DNA of 64,000 bases, taken from NCBI RefSeq assembly GCF_018917935.1, contig NZ_JAHLPN010000002.1, positions 124,001-188,000 on the forward strand, written 5' to 3'. The position numbers were made by a program, and so were the translations under genes. Shown here one piece after another: positions 53,101-61,774 of the stretch. The first letter of the stretch is position 1. Every line of letters begins with the position of its first letter. The notes under the pieces were generated by a model. The model made no database searches, was not told the origin of the DNA, and was given only the letters and a program-made list of their open reading frames with translations. The DNA is from Kineothrix sp. MSJ-39. GTDB taxonomy: Bacteria > Bacillota > Clostridia > Lachnospirales > Lachnospiraceae.

Positions 53101-54771
53101 TTAAAAAAGACCGGTAATCTTTCCGCTTTCATCCACATCAATTCCGAACGCCGCCGGCTGTTTCGGAAGGCCCGGCATTGTCATGACTGCGCCTGTCAGC
53201 ACAACCACAAAGCCTGCACCTGCGGATACATAAGCTTCCCGGACTGTGATATCAAAATTCTCCGGTCTGCCTAAAAGCGACGGATCATCGGACAGGGAAT
53301 ACTGCGTCTTTGCCATACATACCGGCAGATCCCCGAAGCCAAGCTCTGTCAGCTTTGCAAGCTGCTTCTTTGCTGCGGCTGTATAGTTTACGCCCTTTGC
53401 ACCGTAGATCTCTTTTGCGACTGTCTCAATCTTTTCTGTCAGCGGCAGTTCATCCGGATACAGCGGCTCAAAATGGCTTTCTTTTTCTTCCAGTGTCTTT
53501 AACACCTTCTCAGCTAAGGCAATACCGCCTTCGCCGCCCTTTTCCCAGACTTCGGAAATGGCAAATTCGCAGCCGCGTTCTTCACAGAACTGCTTCACAT
53601 ATGCGATCTCTGCCTCGCTGTCCGTAACAAAGGAATTCAGTGTCACAACAACAGGTACTTTATATTTCTGCAGGTTTTCGATATGCTTCTCCAGGTTGAC
53701 GATACCTTTCTTCAGTGCTTCCACATTTTCTGCGGAAAGCTCTGCCTTCGGAACACCGCCATTATATTTCAGGGCACGGATCGTTGCGACCAGTACAACT
53801 GCATCCGGTTTCAGCCCTGCCTGTCTGCACTTGATGTCAAAGAACTTCTCTGCGCCGAGGTCTGCACCAAATCCCGCCTCTGTCACAACATAATCTGCCA
53901 TGGAAAGCGCTGCGGTCGTTGCACGGACGCTGTTACAGCCGTGTGCGATATTGGCAAACGGACCGCCATGGACAAGCGCAGGGGTATGCTCCAGTGTCTG
54001 GATCACGTTTGGCAGGATGGCATCCTTTAAGAGTGCTGCCATTGCACCGACTGCCTGCAGGTCTTTCGCTGTTACAGGCTTCCCGTCCAGATCGTATGCC
54101 ACGATGATCTTACCGAGGCGGTCTTTCAGATCTTCCAGATCCGTTGCCAGACAGAGGATCGCCATGATCTCGGAAGCAACCGTGATCACGAAATGGTCTT
54201 CCCTGACAAAACCGTCTGTTTTGCTGCCAAGTCCCACAACAACATTCCGCAGGACACGGTCATTCATATCCAGGCATCTCTTCCAGACGATCTGGCGTGT
54301 GTCGATGCGGAGCGCATTGCCCTGCTGGATATGGTTGTCCAGGAGTGCTGCGAGCAGGTTGTTTGCTGAAGTGATCGCATGGAAATCGCCTGTAAAGTGC
54401 AGGTTCAGATCTTCCATCGGAACAACCTGTGCATAGCCGCCGCCTGCTGCACCGCCTTTGATACCAAAGCACGGTCCAAGGGATGGCTCACGCAGTGCGA
54501 TGACTGCCTTTTTCCCCAGCTTGCCGAAAGCCTGTCCGAGCCCGACACTTGTTGTCGTTTTGCCTTCTCCCGCAGGCGTCGGGTTGATCGCCGTTACAAG
54601 GATCAGTTTTCCTTTTTGATTTCCCTCTATCTTTTTCAAATATTCATTCGAGATCTTTGCTTTGTACTTTCCGTAAAGCTCCAGATCGTCTGCGGTCAGC
54701 CCGATCTCTTTAACTACCTCTGTGATAGGAAGCATCTGTGCTTCCTGTGCGATTTCAATGTCTGTTTTCAT
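53101..54771 (-). CDS. fhs: Formate-tetrahydrofolate ligase
   Basis: Joins formate to tetrahydrofolate with ATP; it feeds formyl units to purine synthesis and the one-carbon pool. 556 aa, the usual length. The P-loop is [19 protein letters not shown] near residue 65, followed by [20 protein letters not shown] and the [16 protein letters not shown] region, all diagnostic. Start at 54771 follows AAGGAGGG. It is preceded by a tandem glycine riboswitch. FolD follows. Confidence 0.97.
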   Translation of the reverse strand: MKTDIEIAQEAQMLPITEVVKEIGLTADDLELYGKYKAKISNEYLKKIEGNQKGKLILVTAINPTPAGEGKTTTSVGLGQAFGKLGKKAVIALREPSLGPCFGIKGGAAGGGYAQVVPMEDLNLHFTGDFHAITSANNLLAALLDNHIQQGNALRIDTRQIVWKRCLDMNDRVLRNVVVGLGSKTDGFVREDHFVITVASEIMAILCLATDLEDLKDRLGKIIVAYDLDGKPVTAKDLQAVGAMAALLKDAILPNVIQTLEHTPALVHGGPFANIAHGCNSVRATTAALSMADYVVTEAGFGADLGAEKFFDIKCRQAGLKPDAVVLVATIRALKYNGGVPKAELSAENVEALKKGIVNLEKHIENLQKYKVPVVVTLNSFVTDSEAEIAYVKQFCEERGCEFAISEVWEKGGEGGIALAEKVLKTLEEKESHFEPLYPDELPLTEKIETVAKEIYGAKGVNYTAAAKKQLAKLTELGFGDLPVCMAKTQYSLSDDPSLLGRPENFDITVREAYVSAGAGFVVVLTGAVMTMPGLPKQPAAFGIDVDESGKITGLF

Positions 54772-54802
54772 AGACGTCCCTCCTTGCATGGTTTCCTGCA
54801 TC

Positions 54803-54841
54803 TTTATGTATGTGATAGGAAATTCCTATCACATACATAAA
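54803..54841 (-). repeat. 39-bp palindrome in the fhs leader
   Basis: TTTATGTATGTGATAGGAA and TTCCTATCACATACATAAA are exact inverted copies around one A. It lies directly after the riboswitch's last hairpin, with a GTGATAGGAA core like that of the ileS and alcohol dehydrogenase leaders. Confidence 0.75.
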
Positions 54842-54879
54842 GGCGCATCCATATCAGATGTTCTGATACAGATACGCCT
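54842..54879 (-). other. Expression-platform hairpin of the fhs riboswitch
   Basis: On the minus strand GGCGTATC and GATGCGCC flank a TATCAG / CTGATA stem, followed by TTTATG, a terminator-like element overlapping the end of the second aptamer. Confidence 0.55.
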
Positions 54880-55046
54880 CTGTCTTTTCAACCTGAAAGA
54901 TTTTGCTTCTTCGGTGCACCATTGCTCTCCAGAGTATCGTCCCAATCCGGTCCTTCTGCCTGAGAGTTTGTTGCGACTGCCCCTTCGGCGTTATGCCTGC
55001 AGCTTTCTTTCCTAAATAAAAGCCTGCATAATCTCTCCCGGATTTT
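54869..55046 (-). promoter_or_regulatory. Tandem glycine riboswitch upstream of fhs
   Basis: Two aptamers in a row on the minus strand. The first has GGGAGAG, CGCCGAAGGGGCA and AACTCTCAGGCAGAAGGAC; the second has CTGGAGAGCA, TGCACCGAAGAAGCAA and TCTTTCAGG with GAAAAGACAGAGG. These match the glycine riboswitch consensus, including the short linker between aptamers. It lies between a strong promoter and fhs. Confidence 0.88.
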
Positions 55047-55077
55047 TCTACCGATATCACTTATGTATTATGTGGCG

Positions 55078-55106
55078 AGTTTAACATCCCTGCTTTTTCC
55101 TGTCAA
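55078..55106 (-). promoter_or_regulatory. Promoter of the fhs transcript
   Basis: Minus strand TTGACA, 17 bp, TAAACT. Confidence 0.7.
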
Positions 55107-55206
55107 CAGATTTCTTGTATAGACAAACACATGATTTTCTGTCGGAGTGCACAAATAAAGTCTTGAAACCTGATACAATTTTAAGCTTGCCCGAAGACGT
55201 ATTTCA

Positions 55207-55235
55207 TTGACAGAAAGCCAAAAAAAGCATACACT
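55207..55235 (+). promoter_or_regulatory. Promoter of the UMF1 permease-pncB-degV group
   Basis: Plus strand TTGACA, 17 bp, TACACT. It faces away from the fhs promoter. Confidence 0.6.
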
Positions 55236-55319
55236 TTATCTAATAATCACTGACAAGACAGTGACCGTTTGCCGGGGCTGCATGATGGGACTGCCGCCCT
55301 GCGACATAAAGGAGAATAC

Positions 55320-56567
55320 ATGGAAAAACAAAAGATGACAAAAGAGGAAAAAAGCTGGATTTTGTATGATGTTGCAAACTCCGCGTTTATCATGACACTG
55401 ACTGCCACGATTCCGATCTATTTCCGTGCACTGGCAACAGAAGCCGGTATCAGTGCCACTCATGCGACCTCCATCTGGGGAACCTGCACCTCGATCGCCA
55501 TCCTGATCCTGGCACTGCTTTCTCCGATCCTTGGTGCCCTGGCTGATTACCAGAATATGAAAAAACGGATTTTCGTGATCTTCCTTGCCATCGGTATCGG
55601 CGGTGGTATCGCCTTTACGATCGCACCAAACTGGATCACCTTCCTTGTATTTTTCATTGTTTCGCGGATCGGTTATACCGCCTGCAATGTTTTCTATGAT
55701 GCCATGCTGGTCGATGTGACGACGGATGAACGGATGGATCAGATTTCTTCCTTCGGTTATGCGTTTGGCTATATCGGAAGCTGTATTCCGTTTATTGCCG
55801 GTATTATACTGATCCTTGTCAAACCGTTTGGACTGACCACACTCCTTGCGACACAGATTTCCTTTGTGATCACGATCGTATGGTGGTTTTTACTGACAAT
55901 CCCGCTTCTGAAAAATGTGAAGCAGACACATTACCTGCGGCCGAAGAAAAATATCGTCAAACACAGCTTCCGCAGGCTATATGTTACCTTCATGAAACTG
56001 AAAAAGAACAAAAGACTTCTTTATTATATATTAGGTTACTTCTTTTACATTGACGGTGTCTATACCATCATTTCCATGGCAACCAGCTATGGCGGTGAGG
56101 TCGGCATTGATTCCACGCAGATGATCCTGGCTCTTCTTCTGACACAGATCGTTGCTTTTCCATGTGCGATCTGGAGCGGCAAGCTTGCAGAGCGTTTTGG
56201 ATCCATCAATGTCATTAAAGTATTTATCCTGATCTACTGCGGCATCTGCTTTTATGGCTATCTGCTTGACAGCGCACTCGACTTCTGGATCCTTGCAGTC
56301 CTTGTCGGTATGTGTCAGGGTGGTATTCAGGCACTTTCCCGTTCTTACTTCGGTAAGCTGATCCCCAAAAAAGAATCCAGTGAGTATTTTGGATTTTTTG
56401 ATATATTTGGGAAATTTGCAGACTTCTTCGGACCTCTGCTCATTTCCCTGTGTGCCCTTATTTTCCATAGCTCCAGCTATGGTGTGCTGGCACTGATTGT
56501 CTTATTTTTGATCGGTTTTATACTGATCCAGAAATCAGAAAAATTAGCAAAAACAGAGGAGAAATAA
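55320..56567 (+). CDS. MFS permease, UMF1/Atg22-like family
   Basis: About 415 aa, roughly twelve membrane helices. The N-terminal EEKSWILYDVANSAFIMTLT and GRIGYTACNVFYDAML-type segment (here SRIGYTACNVFYDAMLVDVT near residue 120) and GGIQALSRSYFGKLIPKKES near 340 identify the UMF1-type MFS family, related to the fungal Atg22 amino acid exporter. The ATG at 55320 follows AAAGGAG. The stop is one base before pncB, suggesting co-transcription. Substrate unknown; small amino acids or a nicotinate-related solute could be considered. Confidence 0.82.
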   Translation: MEKQKMTKEEKSWILYDVANSAFIMTLTATIPIYFRALATEAGISATHATSIWGTCTSIAILILALLSPILGALADYQNMKKRIFVIFLAIGIGGGIAFTIAPNWITFLVFFIVSRIGYTACNVFYDAMLVDVTTDERMDQISSFGYAFGYIGSCIPFIAGIILILVKPFGLTTLLATQISFVITIVWWFLLTIPLLKNVKQTHYLRPKKNIVKHSFRRLYVTFMKLKKNKRLLYYILGYFFYIDGVYTIISMATSYGGEVGIDSTQMILALLLTQIVAFPCAIWSGKLAERFGSINVIKVFILIYCGICFYGYLLDSALDFWILAVLVGMCQGGIQALSRSYFGKLIPKKESSEYFGFFDIFGKFADFFGPLLISLCALIFHSSSYGVLALIVLFLIGFILIQKSEKLAKTEEK

Positions 56568-56568
56568 C

Positions 56569-58023
56569 ATGGACAGACAAAATTTGACCCTCCTGACCGA
56601 TTTATACGAATTGACGATGATGCAGGGCTACTTCAAACACAAAGATCGTAACGAAACGGTTATCTTTGATGCATTTTTCAGAAACAACCCTATGGACAGC
56701 GGCTATTCCATCATGGCAGGTCTTGAGCAGGTCATCCAGTATATTAAGGAGCTGAAATTCGAGCAGCAGGATATCGATTATCTGGCAAGCCTCGGTATTT
56801 TCCAGCAGGATTTTCTGGACTATCTGAAAGATTTCAAATTTACCGGTGATATTTATGCGATCCCGGAAGGCAGTATCATGTTCCCGCGTGAGCCAATGAT
56901 CAAGGTCATTGCACCGATCATGCAGGCACAGCTTGTGGAAACAGCGATCTTAAATATCATCAACCACCAGAGTCTGATCGCCACCAAGACTTCCCGCGTC
57001 TGCTTTGCAGCCAGAGGAGACGGAATCATGGAGTTCGGTCTTCGCCGTGCGCAGGGACCGGATGCAGGTACCTACGGTGCAAGAGCAGCCATGATCGGCG
57101 GCTGTGTCGGTACTTCCAACGTACTGGCAGGACAGCTGTTTGATGTTCCGGTCAGCGGAACACACGCCCATAGCTGGATCATGAGCTTCCCGGACGAATA
57201 CACAGCATTCAAAGCATATGCAGATATTTATCCGAATGCCTGCCTGCTTCTGGTAGATACTTACGATACGTTAAAATCAGGTGTTCCGAATGCGATCCGC
57301 GTCTTCAAAGAAATGAAAGAAGCCGGTATTCCGCTTACCAAATACGGAATCCGTCTTGACAGCGGTGATCTTGCTTACCTTTCCAAAAAAGCACGTAAGA
57401 TGCTCGATGAAGCCGGTTTCCCGGATGCGATCATTTCCGCTTCCAACGATCTGGATGAGTTCCTGATCGACAGTCTGAAGGTACAGGGTGCAGCCATTAC
57501 CTCCTGGGGTGTTGGTACACATCTGATCACAAGTAAGGACTGCCCATCCTTCGGCGGTGTATACAAACTGGCTGCTGTTATGGGAGAAAACGGAGAATTC
57601 ATCCCGAAGATCAAGCTTTCTGAGAATACCGAGAAGGTAACAAATCCCGGTAATAAGAAAATTTATCGAATTTATGAAAAGGAAAGTGGTAAAATCAAAG
57701 CAGATCTCATTTGTCTTGCCGATGAGGTATTTGACGAAAATGAGCCAATGCTTTTATTTGATCCTTTAGAGCCATGGAAAAAAACAAAGCTTCCTGCAGG
57801 CAGCTATACCCTGCGTGAACTGATGGTTCCGGTTTTCTTAAACGGCGAATGTGTCTATGAATCTCCAAAGGTAATGGATATCCAGGCTTACTGCAAGAAA
57901 GAGCTGGAAACGCTCTGGCCGGAAACAAGAAGACTTGTCAATCCGCATAAGGTATATGTGGATCTTTCCGCAAAGCTGTATGATATCAAGATCGCGCTCC
58001 TTGATCAGATGAGTGCAGAATAA
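56569..58023 (+). CDS. pncB: Nicotinate phosphoribosyltransferase
   Basis: NAD salvage enzyme joining nicotinate to PRPP. 484 aa, the longer Gram-positive form. Motifs are LLTDLYELTMMQGYFKHKD at the N-terminus, FGLRRAQGPDAGTYGARAA near residue 150, SGTHAHSWIMSFPDE near 195 (substrate-site His), and YGIRLDSGDLAYLSKKARKM near 260. GAGGAG precedes the start and the ORF begins one base after the permease stop. A degV gene follows after 27 bp. Confidence 0.94.
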   Translation: MDRQNLTLLTDLYELTMMQGYFKHKDRNETVIFDAFFRNNPMDSGYSIMAGLEQVIQYIKELKFEQQDIDYLASLGIFQQDFLDYLKDFKFTGDIYAIPEGSIMFPREPMIKVIAPIMQAQLVETAILNIINHQSLIATKTSRVCFAARGDGIMEFGLRRAQGPDAGTYGARAAMIGGCVGTSNVLAGQLFDVPVSGTHAHSWIMSFPDEYTAFKAYADIYPNACLLLVDTYDTLKSGVPNAIRVFKEMKEAGIPLTKYGIRLDSGDLAYLSKKARKMLDEAGFPDAIISASNDLDEFLIDSLKVQGAAITSWGVGTHLITSKDCPSFGGVYKLAAVMGENGEFIPKIKLSENTEKVTNPGNKKIYRIYEKESGKIKADLICLADEVFDENEPMLLFDPLEPWKKTKLPAGSYTLRELMVPVFLNGECVYESPKVMDIQAYCKKELETLWPETRRLVNPHKVYVDLSAKLYDIKIALLDQMSAE

Positions 58024-58050
58024 GCAAATAAAACGAAAGAGGTAAATGCT

Positions 58051-58938
58051 ATGCTGAAAATTATTACAGATTCCGCTACGGATCTGCCAAAGGACTATGT
58101 GCAGGCGCATCATCTGCATGTGATCCCGACCCCGGTCGTTATTGATGAAGTTGACTATTTTGATGGTGCTACGATCCAGACAAAAGAATTTTATGATATT
58201 TTAGATGATATGAATCGCGATGTCCGCACCTATCATATCAATCCGGAAATGTTTGAAAATGCCTTTATGCCTTATGCAGAGGCAGGCGACAGCGTGATCT
58301 ATCTGTGCTTCTCCACAGGGATCGCAGGTACTTTTAATGCCGCAAACATTGCCAGAAACAACGTACTGGAAAACTACCCGGACTTTGATCTGACGATCAT
58401 CGACTCCAAATGCGCTTCCATCGGTTTCGGACTTCTTGTTTCCAAGCTTGTCACCATGCTGGAAAAGGGTGCTTCCAAAGAAGAGATCATAGAAGCGGCT
58501 GATTATTTTATCGATCATATCCATCATGTATTTACAGTCCGCACTTTAAACTACCTGATCAAGGGCGGCAGATTATCCAAGTTCTCCGGAACGATCGGTG
58601 AAACGCTGGACATCAAGCCAATCCTGATCGTAGACAAGAATGGTGCTCTGACCGTGATCCAGAAGGTGCGTGGACAAAAGAAGTCCTTTAAGACACTTGT
58701 GGAATATGTGAAGGAAAATGCTTATGATCCATCAAAGCAGACGATCGCGATCTGCCACGGCGAAGATGAAGCCGCACTCGGCTTTGTCAAAGAGCTTCTG
58801 GATAAAGAATGTAGTCCAAAAGATTACCTGATCACAACTGTTGGCTGTGCGATCGGTGCACACACAGGTCGTGGTATTGTCGGTATCTGCTTCTTTGATG
58901 CGGACAACGGAAAGTTCCAGAAGTATTTTGAGGATTAG
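58051..58938 (+). CDS. DegV family fatty-acid-binding protein (second copy)
   Basis: A 295-aa DegV/FakB-type protein. Motifs are the N-terminal LKIITDSATDLPKDYVQA, LCFSTGIAGTFNAANIAR near residue 90, the LNYLIKGGRLSKFSGTIGET segment near 170, and VGCAIGAHTGRGIVGICFF at the C-terminus. It follows pncB by 27 bp and shares its promoter. It differs clearly from the copy at 15662, so the two are old paralogues. Confidence 0.9.
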   Translation: MLKIITDSATDLPKDYVQAHHLHVIPTPVVIDEVDYFDGATIQTKEFYDILDDMNRDVRTYHINPEMFENAFMPYAEAGDSVIYLCFSTGIAGTFNAANIARNNVLENYPDFDLTIIDSKCASIGFGLLVSKLVTMLEKGASKEEIIEAADYFIDHIHHVFTVRTLNYLIKGGRLSKFSGTIGETLDIKPILIVDKNGALTVIQKVRGQKKSFKTLVEYVKENAYDPSKQTIAICHGEDEAALGFVKELLDKECSPKDYLITTVGCAIGAHTGRGIVGICFFDADNGKFQKYFED

Positions 58939-58989
58939 GTTGTCAGATATTTTAATCTGTAGAATTGAAATATGAGATGATACTATATG

Positions 58990-59168
58990 AAATCAGGGCT
59001 GCTATATAGAAACGCAATCACGTTTGCCTACCCTGCGATTTGCCAGGAGCATATTTTGCACGAGCTCCAGCCGCCAAAAAGCGTGGCGGTCTCTCCGCTC
59101 GGCAAATGCTCCGCAAATCTCAGTCGGCTACACTATCGATTGCTTATTCTACATAGCAGCCCTGATTT
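58990..59168. mobile_element. 179-bp MITE-like palindromic element
   Basis: Terminal arms AAATCAGGGCTGCTATATAG and, on the opposite strand, AAATCAGGGCTGCTATGTAG match in 19 of 20 bases and continue imperfectly to GCAATC (about 30 bp). Inner arms pair too: GATTTGCC-AGGAGC with GCTCCGCAAATC, and CCGCC with GGCGG. No gene. The gap 59169-59637 is A+T-rich and holds only the hairpin at 59306-59343. Confidence 0.65.
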
Positions 59169-59305
59169 ACTTATCTATATTTTTTTGTTTATTTGTGTCT
59201 TTTTTGTATCCTTTATATTTCTTTGAGTTCGATTTTATCTAAGCTTCATACCAAATAGGTGAAATCTTTCAATATGGTGGAAACATAAAATACCTATAAA
59301 TTATT

Positions 59306-59343
59306 TTTCGCCCTATAAGAACAAATCTGTCCTTATAGGGCGA
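59306..59343. terminator. Hairpin in the 59-kb intergenic region
   Basis: Perfect 13-bp stem TTCGCCCTATAAG / CTTATAGGGCGAA with a 12-nt loop. Preceded by TATTTT on the minus side; the plus-side tail GTAATTTTC is a weak T-tract. It may end the degV transcript or the P1 peptidase transcript. Confidence 0.5.
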
Positions 59344-59637
59344 ATGTAATTTTCCTTGTTCAAATGTTTTTCGTCTTTTTATCAGAAAATTCATGGTTTC
59401 GTATGAATTATTCTTGTTGTTTTCCTGGAACTAACGAATATATCTTGAAATCCCGTCTCATTTCCTTATTTTTTTCGTCCAAATAACATATACAATGCGT
59501 CTTGAGATGAAGTTTTATCCGACAGGAAATTTTCGTTTCGCCCATATGCAGCAAATTTTACTTTCCGGACGAATCTTTTATGCCAACCACTAAAAATCCA
59601 TATCTATTTCTTATAACAGACTGTTAAGAATGTCCTC

Positions 59638-60612
59638 TTACAGATTCTGCACAGCAGCAACAAATTCCTCTTCCGGGATCTTGGCATTTTCAACAGCTTT
59701 TCTGATCGCTTCCTGCATAACAGAAGCAGCAATTGTTCCGGCGACATTGATATCAACCTTTTCTGAGCCGATGGAAACCGCATAGATGCTGTCACCATCC
59801 GCCATAGTTCCAACAGGATTAATACATCTCGCATATGCATTTCTTGTCATACTTGCAATCTTATTCAGCTCGGCCTTGGAAAAAGCGGCATTTGTAAAAA
59901 CTGCTCCGATCGTAGTATTTCCGGTAAACTGGTCATGTGGCACCAAACATTTACACATTTCTGCCACACTGTCAAGAGGCTGCTTTCTGTCTGCACTCAG
60001 AAGTCCGGCAAGTCTCTTTCCCGTCCCGGCCTCATAAATATCTCCCGCTGCATTTACAACAACGATCGCTCCGATCTGAAAACTGCCAATCTGGATACAA
60101 TGCAGTCCCAGTCCTGCTTTCATAGACTGTCCCATGCCATACAGCTTACCTACCGTTGCACCACAGCCTGCTCCGATATTTCCCATTCCTGTGTCACAGC
60201 CGGCAAGTGCTTTTTCTGTTGCTTCTCTTCCCATCGCTGCATCCGGCCTAACCTTTGCACTTTTATAACCCAGATCATAAATACAGGACTGACAGACAAG
60301 CGGAACCAGCGCAGGCCCGGTCGGATATCCGATCCCATGCTCTTCCAGACATGTCATAACGCCATCTGAAACTGCAAGTCCATAGGCGGAACCACCTGAC
60401 AATACAATCGCATTGATCGGATTATCTGCCGTCAAAGGACTTGTCAGTGGTGTTTCTCGGGAAGCAGGGCCTCCGCCGCTGATATCACAGCCTGCCTTTG
60501 CACCATCCGGAAAATACAGAACAGTCACGCCTGTTCCTGCATCCTGATTCTGGGCATGTCCGATGGAAATGCCCTTTATGTCTGTTACCTGAATTTCCTT
60601 GCTGTCTGTCAT
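59638..60612 (-). CDS. P1 family peptidase (DmpA-like)
   Basis: About 324 aa, an Ntn-hydrolase fold self-processed at an internal Ser/Thr. The family includes aminopeptidases and beta-aminopeptidases such as DmpA. The presumed nucleophile is the Thr in GNTTIGAVFTNAAFSK near residue 245. Other segments are VTDIKGISIGHAQNQDAGTG at the N-terminus, SGGGPASRETPL near 60 and NIGAGCGATVGKLYGM near 150. The start at 60612 follows AAGGAG. Intracellular, no signal peptide. Confidence 0.88.
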   Translation of the reverse strand: MTDSKEIQVTDIKGISIGHAQNQDAGTGVTVLYFPDGAKAGCDISGGGPASRETPLTSPLTADNPINAIVLSGGSAYGLAVSDGVMTCLEEHGIGYPTGPALVPLVCQSCIYDLGYKSAKVRPDAAMGREATEKALAGCDTGMGNIGAGCGATVGKLYGMGQSMKAGLGLHCIQIGSFQIGAIVVVNAAGDIYEAGTGKRLAGLLSADRKQPLDSVAEMCKCLVPHDQFTGNTTIGAVFTNAAFSKAELNKIASMTRNAYARCINPVGTMADGDSIYAVSIGSEKVDINVAGTIAASVMQEAIRKAVENAKIPEEEFVAAVQNL

Positions 60613-60657
60613 AGTTTGATTCTCCTTTTGCTCCGCAAATATGTGGCATGATGCGCG

Positions 60658-60817
60658 ACATTTTTCGGGAACCTCAGCCCATGCATAATCACCTTCGGTG
60701 ATGGGCTGAGGCTGCATCATGCATTCTTCGAATGCATGACATTTTCGGGAACCCCTCGCATGAGAATTCCCTGCGGGAATAGCTCGGGGCTACATCATGC
60801 ATCTTTCAGATGCATGA
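60658..60817. repeat. Two more copies of the two-hairpin repeat unit
   Basis: Unit A: ACATTTTTCGGGAA, stem CCTCAGCCCAT...GGGCTGAGG with a C-TTCG-G loop (60672-60711), then TCATGCATTC-TTC-GAATGCATGA. Unit B: ACATTTTCGGGAAC, CCCCTCGC...GCTCGGGG enclosing ATTCCC-TGC-GGGAAT (60752-60789), then TCATGCATCT-TTC-AGATGCATGA. Related to 12926-13061, with compensatory base changes. Confidence 0.75.
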
Positions 60818-60820
60818 CAT

Positions 60821-61432
60821 TTAGCGTTTGAGGGCTGCGAAAAGGGCACGTGAGATAATGGATGCCACAACAAAGCAGATCACCGCTTCAATGAGTCCCT
60901 GCATACCAACAAATGCGATTACAAATAAAAACGGATTGCTTACACCAAATGTACTTACCATGCCCTGAATGTACTCTGTGTTGTAGAAAAAGATACATAA
61001 AGAGGACATGAAAAGCAGTGTATTTAAGAGCGGGCAAGCCAGACTTGCTGCAAAATAAGAGAACTTTCTGGATGCGCCACCCTTGTACATTGCTTTGAAA
61101 AGCAGTCCTGAAAGCCAGCCTTCCAGAACACGCGGTACGATACATGTCACAACGGTTCCGACAGGACTGATGCTTAAAAGCATGGAAGAGAATGCGGATT
61201 CACCGGTCAGTGCCATATAAAAGCTTGTCAGACCAAATGCCAGTCCGCAGATCGCGCCACCGGTCGGTCCAAGCAGCACCGCACCGACAGCAACCGGTAC
61301 TGTCAGAAGTGTGATGGATAATCCGGGTGTGCGGATATAACCAAGCGGTGTCAGCGACATGATGATAATGATCGCGATCATCAATGCAAGCTCCACCATA
61401 AATTTCGTGTCAAAGTTCTTTTTCTGTGTCAT
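60821..61432 (-). CDS. ECF transporter S component
   Basis: A 203-aa membrane protein with about six helices, the substrate-binding subunit of an energy-coupling-factor importer. The N-terminal FMVELALMIAIIIIMSLTPL (helix 1) and LTVPVAVGAVLLGPTGGAIC (near residue 42) resemble pantothenate (PanT-like) and related vitamin S components, but the ligand is not certain. No ATPase or T component is adjacent, as usual for group II systems. RBS AAAGGAG. Its 275-nt structured leader suggests RNA control. Confidence 0.85.
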   Translation of the reverse strand: MTQKKNFDTKFMVELALMIAIIIIMSLTPLGYIRTPGLSITLLTVPVAVGAVLLGPTGGAICGLAFGLTSFYMALTGESAFSSMLLSISPVGTVVTCIVPRVLEGWLSGLLFKAMYKGGASRKFSYFAASLACPLLNTLLFMSSLCIFFYNTEYIQGMVSTFGVSNPFLFVIAFVGMQGLIEAVICFVVASIISRALFAALKR

Positions 61433-61712
61433 AACAAATCTCCTTTTTCTCTGATAAAGCGGCTATTGTCCCCTGCCTTTCAGAATTATTTTATTTTGGG
61501 GAATAAGTGTTATAGGGAAAAGTCCGGGAAACCCGGCAGATACACCAAACAGAATTGTCACTACCTTGCAAGTAGATGCCATAAGGTCATCTCTTATTTC
61601 ACAGACGCTGCAGGCAATGCCTGCTTTTACTGTGTCTGCTCCATATTTCATATATGATATGTAAGATATTTTTCTTCTTGATGCATTTTCTTTCGAATAA
61701 CGCTCAAGTGGT
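61433..61712 (-). promoter_or_regulatory. Long structured leader of the ECF S component, possible riboswitch
   Basis: The transcript would start near 61706 and run about 275 nt. Folding elements on the minus strand are CAGAC...GTCTG around GCAGGC-ATT-GCCTGC, CTAC...GGTAG, and CCGGG-TTT-CCCGG (61524-61536) followed by ACTTTT, a terminator-like end. An open frame spans 61463-61741 but it starts at the promoter, so I treat it as leader. It does not match a class I can name. Confidence 0.4.
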
Positions 61713-61741
61713 AAAATACCACATTTCATGCTCATTGTCAA
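61713..61741 (-). promoter_or_regulatory. Promoter of the ECF S component transcript
   Basis: Minus strand TTGACA, 17 bp, TATTTT. Confidence 0.6.
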
Positions 61742-61774
61742 AAGTTTTTGCCCCTTGCCATATATAAATGTGGG

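Noticed and set aside
58987-59226. A 79-codon frame after degV
   Set aside because: It is formed by the MITE-like palindrome; codon use and composition do not look like protein.
61463-61741. A 92-codon frame upstream of the ECF S component
   Set aside because: Its start lies at the promoter of the leader transcript, there is no RBS, and the region is better explained as structured leader RNA.
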